From Rhynchopus euleeides (Eukaryota > Euglenozoa > Diplonemea > Diplonemida > Diplonemidae): a stretch of DNA of 64,000 bases. The translations under genes were made by a program, and so were the position numbers. Of the stretch, positions 19,380 to 29,877 are shown piece after piece; the stretch's first letter is position 1; every line of letters starts with the position of its first letter. Location of the stretch: NCBI GenBank assembly GCA_963210315.1, contig OY723274.1, positions 1,240,001 through 1,304,000 of the forward strand, in the 5' to 3' direction. The notes under the pieces are model-generated. The model was not told the origin of the DNA and searched no databases. It saw nothing but the letters and a program-made list of their open reading frames with translations.

Positions 19380-20308
19380 CACAGATGCCGTGTCACCTCC
19401 TGCGTCCGCAGCGCCCTCGCCATCTCCGTGGGGCATCCCCCGTAGCGGATGGTGGTGCTGGAGAGGCCGCTCTCGCCGTGATGCTTCGCGAGGCGGCCCA
19501 CCAGCATCTCCGACAGATCCGCTCCCGACGCGATGAGCCCGAAGAGGAAGGTGAGCGCCCCGCGCTTCACGCTGTGGCCCGAGTAGGCCTCCATCCCCGG
19601 TGTTGCCCGCCACATCGCCGTCACATCTGCCGTCGAAACCGCCGTCAGCCGCTCGAAGGGGCGCAGGCGCGTCACCAGCTCCGCGATGGAGGGGGTCAGG
19701 TCCCCGCATATCACCGTCCACTTTGAGGCTGTGAACGGGTTGGCCCGACGGCCCTTCGGGGAGGTGTGCCAGTCTATTATCACCTCCGTGGGCTGCACCG
19801 CGATGAACTGCTCCGACGAGAGGGTGCACACCTCCCCCCACCGGGCCGCGGTCTTCCACGCCGTCAGCGCCGCCAGTCGGAGATGCGGCTGTTGACACAG
19901 CGCCCACGCCACGAGTACCTCCTTCGGCATCGGCGTCGCCTGCTGCTGCGGAATGGCCCCCCCGGCCGCACGCAGCGCGCTTGCCAGGCTGAGGAGGGGC
20001 TGCTGGGCGAGGCCGAGGTGGCGCATCGTCCCGGAGAGCGCCTTTGCGTAGGCCAGCATCCCCTGCGGCGACACCCCTGTCGCCAGCACGAACAGCATGG
20101 CGGTGTCGGCGTCGACTTCTAGGCCGTGCTCGTTGGCCCACCGCACCAGCCTTGCCCACAGCCGCTGCCTCTGTGACGAAGTGCTTCGCGCCCACATACC
20201 CGCCACCACGGCCTGCAGGCGCTCCACGGCCTCCCCGGGGCCGACCTCCACCTCTCCCGTGACGCGCACCGCCACACCCCCGACCCGAGCGGCCACGTGC
20301 CGCATCAT
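19379..20308 (-). CDS. Tyrosine recombinase (309 aa), family 2
   Basis: Integrase of the element. Motifs: arginine in KTAARWGEVCTL (about residues 166-177), box II GHSVKRGAL (about 249-257), then AKHHGE (His) and TTIRYGG (nucleophile Tyr, about 289). In box II the residue three after His is Lys followed by Arg, while family 1 has HSPRR; HxxK is seen in some active tyrosine recombinases. The N-terminal part (WARLVRWANEHGLEVDADTAMLFV) is a plausible SAM-like core-binding domain. It starts 255 bp after gag and ends overlapping RT. Residue 49 is Arg here and Leu in the copy at 49546-50475, the only difference found between the two translated sets. Confidence 0.9.
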   Translation of the reverse strand: MMRHVAARVGGVAVRVTGEVEVGPGEAVERLQAVVAGMWARSTSSQRQRLWARLVRWANEHGLEVDADTAMLFVLATGVSPQGMLAYAKALSGTMRHLGLAQQPLLSLASALRAAGGAIPQQQATPMPKEVLVAWALCQQPHLRLAALTAWKTAARWGEVCTLSSEQFIAVQPTEVIIDWHTSPKGRRANPFTASKWTVICGDLTPSIAELVTRLRPFERLTAVSTADVTAMWRATPGMEAYSGHSVKRGALTFLFGLIASGADLSEMLVGRLAKHHGESGLSSTTIRYGGCPTEMARALRTQEVTRHL

Positions 20309-20563
20309 CGCCCTCGCAAAGAGCGGTGTTCTCCCGCTGGCGGCGCCGGATGCGCCTAAGGGCGTTGCGGGCCCTGGCTGAGCGGGGTGGGGTCGAAGGG
20401 ATGTGTCGGGTGGAGGAGATGTTGTTGAGGTGTTGTTGTTGTTGTTGTCGTTGTTGTTGATGTTGTTGATGTTGTGGATGTGGGGGGGGTTGGATGGGCG
20501 GCGAGGGGCGGGGTGTTGTAGAAGCGCGAGGGGGGGGCGGGCCTGGAGCCGGGAGGTGGGCAG
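20309..20563 (-). other. gag-recombinase spacer with CAA trinucleotide repeat
   Basis: 255 bp between gag stop and recombinase start. On the coding strand it is rich in CAACAACAA (20425-20480 on the plus strand reads GTTGTTGTT). Internal re-initiation or a short leader could act here; nothing else is recognisable. Confidence 0.5.
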
Positions 20564-21760
20564 TCACGCGCGCCCGCCCCCGGCCCTGCCGTTTCCCGGC
20601 GCCCTCGCCGGTGCCTTCGCCACGATGCGCTGCTGGGGGGCTCTGGCGGCGGTGCGGGGGCGTGTGTGTTGTGTCTGGGGGGCGGCCCCCGGGCCCACTG
20701 CCGCAGCCGCTCGCATCACAGGGTGGGCCGTGGCGTCCTCCCTGGCGAGGTGGCGCTCGATCGCAGCTCGCGGCACCCTGTCTCGCACGAAGGCAATCTG
20801 GAGCAGCACCTGTCGCAGCAGGTGGTTCCCCAGCTCCCTCTGGGGGGTGCGCCCCCAGCCTGCGACGCACGCCGTCGCCAAGATCCAGAGGCGCAATGCC
20901 TCGAAGGCCTCCCCCAGAATGCGCCCCCCGGGGAGATGCAGCGAACCCGACACCCAGCGAGACTCGAGCTGCAGTACCAGGTACTGCGCGTCGGTCTCGA
21001 TGGCCGCATCCCACTCCGCGACGTCCGCCACATCCGCCGGGTGCACCGCCGCGCTCGTCATCGGCGCCGCCATCTGCGGGTACATCGGGGGCGGTGTCAC
21101 CGGGGGAGCACCCATCTGCTGAGGAGGGGGAGGGGGCTGCGACGCCACCATCGATGCAGCCTGCTGCTGCATGGTCGCGACACGCCGGTCGAATTCCTCC
21201 TGGAACTGACGTGTTTGTTCTGCCGAAGCCTCGTCGAAGCGCCGCTGCTGCGCTGCTGCCTGTGCCTGCACTTCGTTCAAAGCCTCGCGCACCGCTGCCA
21301 CCTCCCGTTCTGACTGCACCCGCATGTCCTCGATGGTCGTCGCCGCCATCTCGGTCTGGTGCACCGAGGTCTCGACGAGTCGGATGTAGACCCAATCCGG
21401 AGCGGGGAAGGGGTAGGTCACATCCGGACCGTCGTGCACTTCGACTCCGGCCACATAGTTGTAGGCCTCCGACAATGTCACTTCATATGTCGGAGAGCCG
21501 TCCTGGTCAGGTGCACCCGCAGAGAGACGCGCTGCGTAACGCGCGAAATCCGTCGATCCGTCAGACGGTCTGCACGTGTATACAACACACGCATTCACCA
21601 GGGCAGCGGCCTGGTCCCCCAGCATCCGCACCGACATCTCCACAGGGGCCACAAACCCCTGCCCAGCGGTGGCTCTGGGGGAGACCGCCCGCGCCCGCTG
21701 AGTCCCCACCCACGACATGGTGAAGGGCTGCAGGGGGACGACGTCAGGGGAGGTTGTCAT
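20564..21760 (-). CDS. Gag-like coiled-coil protein (398 aa), family 2
   Basis: First ORF after A1. The ATG at 21760 (MTTSPDVVPL) is the first ATG; an open frame of 25 codons upstream lacks one. Layout: N-terminal globular half, a long coiled coil (about residues 125-205; ATTIEDMRVQSEREVAAVRE then Gln/Ala/Glu-rich repeats), a Pro/Met-rich linker, a second helical domain (about 260-360; QYLVLQLESRW, RELGNHLLRQVLLQIAFVRD) and a basic Ala/Arg/Gly-rich tail. No zinc knuckle or protease motif. Coiled-coil multimerisation and a basic RNA-binding tail would suit a gag; the function is inferred from position and shape, not sequence homology. Confidence 0.65.
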   Translation of the reverse strand: MTTSPDVVPLQPFTMSWVGTQRARAVSPRATAGQGFVAPVEMSVRMLGDQAAALVNACVVYTCRPSDGSTDFARYAARLSAGAPDQDGSPTYEVTLSEAYNYVAGVEVHDGPDVTYPFPAPDWVYIRLVETSVHQTEMAATTIEDMRVQSEREVAAVREALNEVQAQAAAQQRRFDEASAEQTRQFQEEFDRRVATMQQQAASMVASQPPPPPQQMGAPPVTPPPMYPQMAAPMTSAAVHPADVADVAEWDAAIETDAQYLVLQLESRWVSGSLHLPGGRILGEAFEALRLWILATACVAGWGRTPQRELGNHLLRQVLLQIAFVRDRVPRAAIERHLAREDATAHPVMRAAAAVGPGAAPQTQHTRPRTAARAPQQRIVAKAPARAPGNGRAGGGRA

Positions 21761-21831
21761 TGTGTAGCGGGCGACGGGCGGTTGGAAAGGGCAGTGGGGA
21801 AGAAGGCGTGGGAACAGAAGGTGAAAGTGTA

Positions 21832-22080
21832 ACAATAAAAGAAAGCGGACAAGACGAAGAGTGTTGGCCGCGGGGAGATTACCCTGATGAAGGGGGTGTT
21901 GTGTGGTGTGGTGTTAAAGTTATATACAAAGTGTCCCGGGAAGGTGCATGGGCACAACATGGGGGGAGAGAGAGAGGGGAAAGGCAACAGGATTGGGGTT
22001 GTGGGGTGTCAGGGGTGATGAGGGGGATGGGGGTGTCTGCTGCCAATGGCCTTGGGTCATATTCCCTCAGTAAACTGTGA
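21832..22080 (-). repeat. Split repeat A1 (249 bp), copy 1, 5' end of element
   Basis: Matches A2 at 17210-17458. The element's 5' border is TCACAGTTTACTG on the coding strand. Presumably carries the promoter, but no core motif can be assigned. Confidence 0.92.
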
Positions 22081-25000
22081 GAGAGACGGCCTGGGCCTGG
22101 TGGTGGGGGTTGGGGGTCCTGCCCGTACTGCTGGCTGCGGGGCTGTCCCCATCAAGAGCGGCGCGGGGCATTTCCTGGGCCCTAGGGCGGGTGAGCCGGG
22201 TGGTGCGCTGGCTGAGGGTGTCGGGCAGGGCGGCGGGTGTGCTCCCGGGGTTCACGGAGGCGTGCGGGCTGGCGGCGGGCCTGGGCGGGGCGGCCGTGAT
22301 CGCCGCCGGCGCGCTCTGGGTCGAGGTCCTATCTGCGAGCGATCTACGGGCAGGAGTGGTGGCGGCGTCCGCATACGGGCTGGCGACGGGCGGGTGGGTG
22401 CTGGTGGGCTCGGCGATGGTACGGCAGCGCCGCCTGGCCAACCGACGCGGCTGGCTCCCTCGCTGGTCGTGGAGGGCCCGCAGGCGATCCCGATGGGTGG
22501 CCCGCAGGCCGCGCCTGGAGGTTCTCCTGCCTGCCTCCGTCCGCCGCTCGGAGGACCGGATCGGCGCCGGGCTGGACGCGCTGCGTCGGGTGAGTCGGGC
22601 GGAGCGAGTGGCAGAGGTGTTGCCGGTCCTGGCGTCGGCGGGGGCCCTGTCGGGCGGGGTCTGGGGGCTGGGGTTCCTGTCGCTCGCGTGTCTCGTCTGG
22701 GCTGGGGTGGAGGTGGCCGTGACGGCAGCGCGGCTGCGGGAGTCGGAGATGCGGGACGCGGTGACCCTGGACTTGTGGCGCTCCGTACAGCCCATGAGAC
22801 GGACCCGCCTCCTGTGCGCAACGTCAGAGCGCCCCCCGCTCTTCCTCGGCCCGCGCGACCTGTGCGGTGGGGACCTGGAGATGGAGGAGGACTGGACTGG
22901 GGTGGACGAGGTCCTGTCGCAGTTCGGGGGGTCCAGGGTGCCGAATCAGGCGACAGGGGACTGCCTCTTCGCGGCACTCACGCCCACGGCCGCCCTCCCC
23001 TCCCACGACGACATAGTGGGCATGCGCTCCGAGCTGTCCCGGCGTGCAGGGGACGCCTCGGTGAAACCTCAACTGCTTCACTTGTTAGGGGACGCCAGGC
23101 GGGTCGAGGAGTATCGGGCGGGCCTGGCTGGTGCGGCGCATGGGGACCACCTCGCGCTGCACCTGGCGGCGGGAGCGTGGGACTTGTCAGTGGTGGTGGT
23201 GCAGGAGGGCAGGGGTCAGGCAATCCGTGTGGACCCGCGGCGCCCTAAGAAGCAGGGGCCAGCCCCCGCAGATGTCAGGGTGGTGGCTCTCTCTGGCAAC
23301 CACTACGAGGGAGTGGCCATGCCCCTTGCCCGACGCAGGGCCCTTCGAGAGAGCGCGGCGCCGGCCCACCTCAGCCCAGCCACGTGTCGAGACGCCTGCC
23401 CGGCGGCCCTAGGGGAGGGTGCCCAGGAGGCAGAAGGGGCGGGCCTGGGGGATGTGCGTCGCCGCTGGTTCTGCCCCCTCACGGCCTGCGCGGGCTCGGC
23501 TCTCCACCGGCATACGCCGTATTCGTCCAAGGAGACGCTCCGCAAGCACGCCCAGGCGCACGCAGACCAGGGTGAGGAGTTCCCGCCGAGCGCGCTTCGT
23601 CTGCTGGGCATGAAGAAGTGCATGTGGTGCTCGAAGGTAATGAGCACCTCCTTGGACTCCTGCGTGAAGTGCCGCCCACGTGGCGCGACCCCTGTGGTGC
23701 CGAACAGGCGCGCACCCTCTGCGGCGGAGGCAGCGGATGCGGGTCGCCTCCCTCCCCTTGAGAGCATCCACACGGAGCGAGTGGGGGTGTCGCTGTCGGT
23801 CCCCGGGGCGATCCTCCGCCCGGCGGCGGTAGCCTATAGCCAGGCCCTGTGGGATGTCGCAGCGAATAGTTCGAGCACCACGGCGTGGCTCCGCCTCCTC
23901 TTGGTGCCCAAAACCCTCTTCCGCACCTACCGTGGAGGGAAGAAGAAGCAGCTGCTGGCGAAGCGGGCCCGGGAGGAGGCGATCATCCTCTGGCGGGAAG
24001 GACGCGCGTCGGAGCTCTGGCGCCGGGCCCGGACGGAAGCCCCGGGCCCGGGACGGGTGGAGGCTGCCCCCACATGGGAGGAGACGGAGGAAGCGGTGGT
24101 GCAAGCGGCGAGACAAGGGCGGTATTCGGCGGCGATGGCGCGCACCAGGAGCGCCGGCCTGGCGCCTGCCACCCCTGCCACGAAAGCGAAGCTCCTAGCA
24201 ATGCACCCGGAAGCGGACAGCCCAGCCATCTCCGCGGCGACGCGGGTAGTGCCCGCGGATGCCACCCCCGCCGAGGTGTTTAAAGCGCTGAAGGGGTTAC
24301 CGAGGGGCACGGGCGCCGGCCCCTCAGGCCTGAGGGCGGACCACCTCCGGGAGCTCGTCCAGGTGGAGGGAGTGGATGTGCTTCCGGCCCTCACGGCGGT
24401 GGTGAATGTCCTGCGCAGAGGCGAGGCCCCCCCGCAGCTGGCCCGGCACATCGCGGGCGCGTCTCTGGTCGCGCTCCCCAAGCCAGACGCGGGGATCCGC
24501 CCGATCGCGGTTGGGGAGACCCTCCGCCGCCTGGTGGCCAAAACCCTCACCGCAGACGTCAGGGAACAGGCTGGGAAGCTCCTCCTGAAGGGGAGGCAAG
24601 TAGGAGTGGCGGTGGACGGCGGACTGGAGGCGGCCACGGCGGTCGTGAAGGACTTCGCGGCGCGCAACAGGGGGGCGGACAAGGTCCTGCTGAAGATCGA
24701 CTATGCCAACGCCTTTAACATGGTTAACAGGCAGGCGTTCATCGATGCTGTCAGGCGGGACCTCCCGGAGCTGTCGGCGTGGGTCGAGTGGTGCTACGCG
24801 TCGCCCTCAGCCCTGATATACCGTGGCGAAGTGCTCGAATCGCAGAGGGGGGTACAGCAGGGGGACCCCCTCGGGCCGCTCCTGTTCTCCCTGGCCATCC
24901 GCCAGCTGACCGAGGACCTAGGCAAGCTGCCGGGGGTGGAGGGCAGCGTGTGGTACTTGGACGATGGCACGCTGATGGGCTCCCCCGGGGCGGTCGGCCA

Positions 25001-28000
25001 CGCGTTCGCGATCCTCGAGCGGCGGAGCGCGGAGCTGGGCCTGGTGGTGGCACGCCGCAAATGCGAAGTGATCTCGCTGAATGGGCACTCGGTGGAGGGC
25101 CTCCGGGGAGCGGGCCTTGATGTAGCCGCGACGGAAAAGGAGCGCGCGACTCGCATGGACCTCCTCCACCACAACTTCGAGTTCCTCGGGGCTCCGGTGG
25201 GGGATGCGGAATTCTGCGAGCGGGTGATGGATACAAAACTGAGAGAGAAGTTCATCCCGAACCTGCGCCAGCTTCACCACCTCCAAGACGCGCAAGTGGC
25301 CATGACCCTCCTGCGACACTGTGAAGGCTTCTGCAAGCTGGTCTTCCAGATGCGCGCAATTGGGTACGCCGGGAGAGAATACCTTCGCCAGTATGACAAG
25401 GAAATCGGGATGGTGCTGGCATCTGTGCTCGGGGACAGGGACGGGACCCTCCCTGACGATGCGCGAGACCAGGCGGCCCTGCCCGTCAGGCTAGGGGGTA
25501 TGGGCATTCGGAGGTCGGAGGACCACATCACCGCTGCGGCTTTGGCGGCGGCTAGCTCCTTCTTCCCCCTATGTGTGCAGCTGGACAGCGGATACCGTTG
25601 GGATGCGGATGCGTGGCGCGTGGCAGCGACCGCCCACAACGAGCTGGTGGCGGAGGCGGACTGGGTGGACCCTCACAAGCGCCCGGGCGAGCCCCTCCGC
25701 CAGCGCGACCTATCCCTGGCGATCATCAGCCGGCAGCACGAGACCCTACTGGCGGAGGCTGACGTGCTGAGTAAAGGGCGTCAGTTGTCCGCGTCCCTCC
25801 CAGGCGCAGGGGCGTGGGTGACGGTGACGCCAGAACAACAGTTTGCGATGGGGAGGGAGGAGTACCAAGTGGCGGCTCGCCTGCGCCTGGGCCTCGTCGT
25901 CTTCGCCCCTGGGTCGCGGTGCCACGAGTGCGGGGACGCCATGGACGTCTTGGGCGCCCATGTGTTCAGCTGCCAGGCATCGGCGGACCGCATCAAGCGC
26001 CACGACGCGGTGAAGCTCGGGGTGCTGGGGCTGGCGCGGGACGCGGGACTCGGCCCCCAGCTGGAGCCCAACCACCTCCTCTTGGGCGGGGGCAAGCCGG
26101 CTGACGTGTTCCTCCCGTGCGGCATAGGTGAGTCGCGGGGCCGGGCGATCGACGTGACCGTGTGGTCGACGTGCGCGGAGTCTGCGAGGCAGGGTGCGGC
26201 GAGAGCGCGGGGGTACACCGCGTCGCGGGCTGAAGCATCCAAGCATCGCAAGCACGGGGCGCGGTGTCAGGAGGTTGAGATCGCCTTCTCCGCGTTCGCC
26301 CTGGAGCAGTCGGGCGGGATGGGTCCGGAGGCCGTGCGGCTCTTCAGGCACTTGGTCAGCTTCGCGGTGGACCACAAGCTGGGGGACAGGGCCGAGCTCA
26401 CTCGTTCCTGGGCGGCGCGGATAGTGGTGCCGTTGATGCGGGCGGTGGGGCGGTCGTCGCTCCGCAGGGGGGCGCTGTGCACGGACCTGCGCTCTGGTCA
26501 GACTCGGGAGCGGGTCTTGCCGGATCCGCTGGTGGGCGTGGAGCCGGACTACTTCTTCGCGCCTGACACGGACCTGGCCCCCGCGCCACACTTCGACGGG
26601 CACATGGACGCGGAGGATTTCATGTGTGACCCGGATGACGCGGCGGGCCCCAAGGAGCCGACCCCTGAACCCGAACCTGCCCCTCCCCGCCGCCCACGCC
26701 CGCCGCCTCCCCCCGCGGAGGGGGACCTCCCGCAGCCGGCGGGTGGGGTGGCGGCTGACCCCCTGGCCCAATTGCTGGAGTGGCGCGGCCAGACGGACGG
26801 GAGGCTGAGCTTGTCGTCCCTGCAGCAGCAGGCGCGGCTGGGCCTGGTCGAGCCGGACGGGTGGTCGTTCCGGGTGGGGGACTGTGCTTTTGATGCGTTG
26901 GCCACGCTGGGTGCCCGATCGGTGAAGCAATCCAGCGGGTGGCTGCGCCAAGAGGCAGTCCGCAGGGCGATGCGCGACCCGGACCTCCGGATGCGGGTGG
27001 AGGAGGGTCCGAACCAGTGGGCCGAGCAGATGATGCGCGCAGGGAGCGACGACGTGCGCACCTGGGCGGACTTCATCGCCCTGGCGGCGGCTGCGCGCGT
27101 GACCAGATGCGTCGTCCTCGTGCTCATCGACAACCACCAGCCGATGCTTCTGTCCCCAGTAGGTGCGGGTGCAGTGGTGGACGCCCACTGTCTGCGGAGG
27201 ACGGGGGGGCAACATGGGCACTACGTGCCCCTAGTTATGCCGGAGCCCATGCGTCAGCACCTGGCGGGTCTTCCCCCGAAGCCGATGGCAGCGGATGTCA
27301 CGGGGTGCGATGGTGATAGTCCCATGCAGATGGTGCGTCAGGGGGGCTCGGCGGGCCAGGTGGAGGAGTGCGAGAAGTGCCGCCGCCCGTTCGACCGCTC
27401 CGCGAGGCATCACGCGTGTGGCAGATGCTGGCGCAAAGTGTGCGCGTCATGCGCAGTGCGGGGTGAGCGGTGCCCAGGCTACATTGACCGGGTGGCGGTG
27501 GATGTCGACGCTCCAGACCCTGCGGAGCAACCCGCGGTCACCCCGGATCTGCGGGAGGTCCTGGAGTCCGCCCGGGCGCGCCCCCGCCGGCGGAAGCCCA
27601 TCCCGAGCCGCATGCACGACACGCCGATGGGGCCCAGGCAGCCGAGTGCCCCGCACGACTCGTCGGGGGCTGCGCACCATCCAACGCGGGTGAAGGAGGA
27701 AGTGGCGGAGGAGCCGGTCGCTCCCGGCCAGGACGTGGAGATGCACCAGGGCGGAGGCTCCCAAACCTCAAACACAGCCCCCTCTGGTGCGCCCTCCGCG
27801 ACCCACGGCCACAGCGTGCCCCCGGCGGAGAGTGCCTCCCGGGCTGCCCCAGCCCCCATGCAGGGGCAGGCCCAACATGCAGAGTGCCCGCCGTCGGGGT
27901 CGGGGGCCACAGAGAACCACCAGGGCGGAGGCTCCCAAACCTCAAACACAGCCCCCTCTGGTGTGCCCTCTGCGGCTCCGGTCACGGCGGCAGGCGCCCA

Positions 28001-28658
28001 GCCGTCTGGCCCCGCTCAGGCCGCGCGGCGCCGCCAGGGCGGAGGCTCCCACACCTTCAACACAGCACCCTCTGGCACCTCTGGCGGAACAGCCCCCGGT
28101 GGGGCTGGCGGGATCCAGGGGGTTGCTGCGACGATGATGCGCAACGCCGCGCAGGCCCGCCGGGACGGGCAGCGCCGCAGCCGGACGGCCGCGTCCTCGA
28201 GACGCCTGGAGGAGCTGCGTCAGGGTGACGCGGCGGGCCCCATGGAGTTCGACGACGACCCGGCGAACGTGTGGGAGCCCGAGGACGACCTCCAGGCCAT
28301 CGACGCCTACGGGGACGACGAGACGCCCGCGGCGAACATCCCCGCTCTGCAGGAGCTTGCGGCGTCCCGTGTCTGGGCCGAGGGGGTGGTAGCGCGGGCC
28401 CGCGGCATGGCCCCCTGCGTCTCGATGGGAGGAGCCATCCCCCGCACCGTCGAGGCGTGGAGGCACTGCTTCCACCCCAGCTATGGCCTTTGCCCCCTCT
28501 CGCCCAGGGTGGCAGGTGACGTAGCGGCGGAGTGGCTGCAGGCGCGCATCCTGCAAGGGGGCGCGCAGGCCGAGCCCGGGAACCAGACGAGGGAGCCGGG
28601 GGTCAGCCTGCGCGTCTACATGCGCAAGCTGCAGACGGAGGTGGAGCGGGGCGAGTAG
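22081..28658 (+). CDS. LINE 2 ORF, main portion: OTU, zinc fingers, RT, endonuclease, second OTU-like domain
   Basis: Continuation of the ORF begun at 15963. Order: several hydrophobic segments (22100-22750); OTU-like protease with TGDCLFAAL (Cys near 22962) and GNHYEGV (His near 23301); C2H2 finger (CPLTAC ... KHAQAH) and CX2C/CX2C ribbon (CMWC ... CVKC) near 23470-23680; non-LTR RT with motif A KIDYANAFN (near 24700), motif B GVQQGDPLGPLLF, motif C WYLDDGT (near 24955); CCHC knuckle CHECGDAMDVLGAHVFSC (near 25920); PD-(D/E)XK-like endonuclease with KPADVFL and RAIDVTV (26090-26160). A second OTU-like region has VGDCAFDAL (near 26880) and HGHYVPL (near 27220), then a FYVE-like finger with RHHACGRC (27365-27475), and three copies of GGGSQTSNTAPSG-like repeats (27745-28080). 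Reads through without a stop. Confidence 0.85.
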
Positions 28659-29188
28659 GCGGAGCAGCGTCCCCACCCCCACCACCCCCCCCCCCCCCCC
28701 CCGGGACCTTCCCCCCCCCCCCTTTCATAGATGTGTGCAGGTGGCCGTTGTGAATGGTTAGACAGGGGCTGGCCACCCCCTCCCCCGGGCTCTGCACAGC
28801 AGGTCTGGGTTAGAAACAACATAACCCCCCCCCCCTTCCTCCCCTCCCTTCCTCCCCCCTCCCCTCCCCTCCCCTATTGATGTCCCCCCCCCCCCTCCCC
28901 CAGCGCTTTGCCGCTCGTGTGAGTACCGCCCTGACTGGGAGAAAGGGTAGGGCTGGTTGGGTTGGCGGAGTTGGGCGGATGGGCGAAACGGAAAAATCGA
29001 CGAGGTCGCAGCGTCAGGGCGTTCTGGGCTGGCTGGTGGTGGTTGGGACAAGACCGACGAGATTAGAAGCGGCACTGGTAGACGGGTTTTGAGGCCCCCC
29101 GCCCCCAGGTTCCCCCTGCCCACCTGGACGGACCCAAGTGCCTCACACCGGATCTCTCCCCACCCGGTGGTCCACCTGACGGATACGC
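28659..29188 (+). other. LINE 2 3' untranslated region
   Basis: Pyrimidine-rich, with several C homopolymers of 10 or more (28681-28725, 28825-28900), then GC-rich unique sequence. No poly-A tail or microsatellite end. The end at 29188 rests on the AAAAATGG duplication and on R1-like sequence resuming. Confidence 0.5.
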
Positions 29189-29877
29189 AAAAATGGGCAC
29201 AAAAACCGATTTCTGATCATTTCTGGGTGGTTTTTGGGGGTTTCTGGCCATTTTTCAGCGATTTTTCTGGTCAGAACGCACACAGAAGCCCTTAGAAAAT
29301 GGCTGGTGGCAGTTTTGGGTCGAATTGAACAGAAGGACGAATTGCTCGCCAACTCTTTCGATACATGAAAATTTGGGCATTTTCCGTTACTCTGAACACA
29401 TTCGCACACCATGAGAAAATTTCGAATTTTTGGCTGAAAAATCTGGGTTTGGGTTGAGACGGAAACGTCAAAAATTTCCGGCGCCGGCGGCGGGCTGACT
29501 GCCTGGCCGCCCCACCTCCCTGAACAGGAAAACACAACTGCCACGGAAACCACTGCCAAAAATTTCCGGCGCCTGCGGCGGGCTGACTACCCCCACCCCC
29601 CCACCGTCCACTCCGTCAAGATTCCTTCTGACAAGGGCGCGCGGAAACGCGCCAAACAGTTCCCGAAAAAGGCGCGTTTTTTAACGAAAAAGTCGATTGA
29701 AAATTTGTCAAGAGACAAGACAGGTCTAAAATTTTCCGGCGCCTGCGGCGGGCTGCCTTCACCCCCCCCCCCCCCCCGCCCGCCGCCCGCCGGTTAATTT
29801 CTTCTGACTGGCGGCGCGCGGAAAGAAACGACAGAAGTCAGTTTTGAGCCGAAAAAGTTGATTTTCGGTACACCTTA
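29189..29877. repeat. R1-like sequence and three GGCGCC[T/G]GCGGCGGGCTG repeats
   Basis: 29189-29450 resembles the R1 family (TTTCTGG/TTTTTGG words). Then three direct copies of a segment starting AAATTTTCCGGCGCCTGCGG occur near 29470, 29555 and 29730; an inverted copy lies at 7635-7665. C homopolymers lie at 29762-29777. No gene. Confidence 0.5.

Larger units (their letters stand above)
16960..22080 (-). mobile_element. Complete tyrosine-recombinase retrotransposon, family 2, copy 1 (5121 bp)
   Basis: On the minus strand: A1 (22080-21832), gag (21760-20564), recombinase (20308-19379), RT/RNase H (19379-17670), B1 (17690-17459), A2 (17458-17210), B2 (17191-16960). This is the complete split-direct-repeat layout of PAT/Ngaro/Kangaroo-like elements. 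It is inserted in the LINE ORF between CTACAGG and GAGAGACGG with no target duplication or loss. The copy at 47127-52247 has the same length and differs by one base that I found. Confidence 0.95.
15620..29188 (+). mobile_element. OTU-domain, restriction-like-endonuclease LINE (LINE 2), with nested retrotransposon
   Basis: Without the 5121 bp insertion (16960-22080) this is an 8448 bp non-LTR retrotransposon. The 5' end (CCAACGATTTC) is shared with LINE 1 at 7583. AAAAATGG flanks both sides (15612-15619, 29189-29196), a candidate 8 bp target duplication within R1. It holds a leader with a C homopolymer, one very long ORF, and a 3' region of about 530 bp with long C runs and no poly-A tail. Domain content places it near the restriction-like-endonuclease LINEs (R2/NeSL/Utopia group); the exact clade needs a tree. 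Confidence 0.75.

Noticed and set aside
20425..20480. GTT repeat as a regulatory element
   Set aside because: It is a simple trinucleotide repeat in the gag-recombinase spacer, and nothing shows a function.
17670..21395. 1241-codon RT ORF taken as one protein
   Set aside because: The part before 19379 lies over gag and recombinase in another frame and is low-complexity. The RT start is placed at the TGATG overlap.
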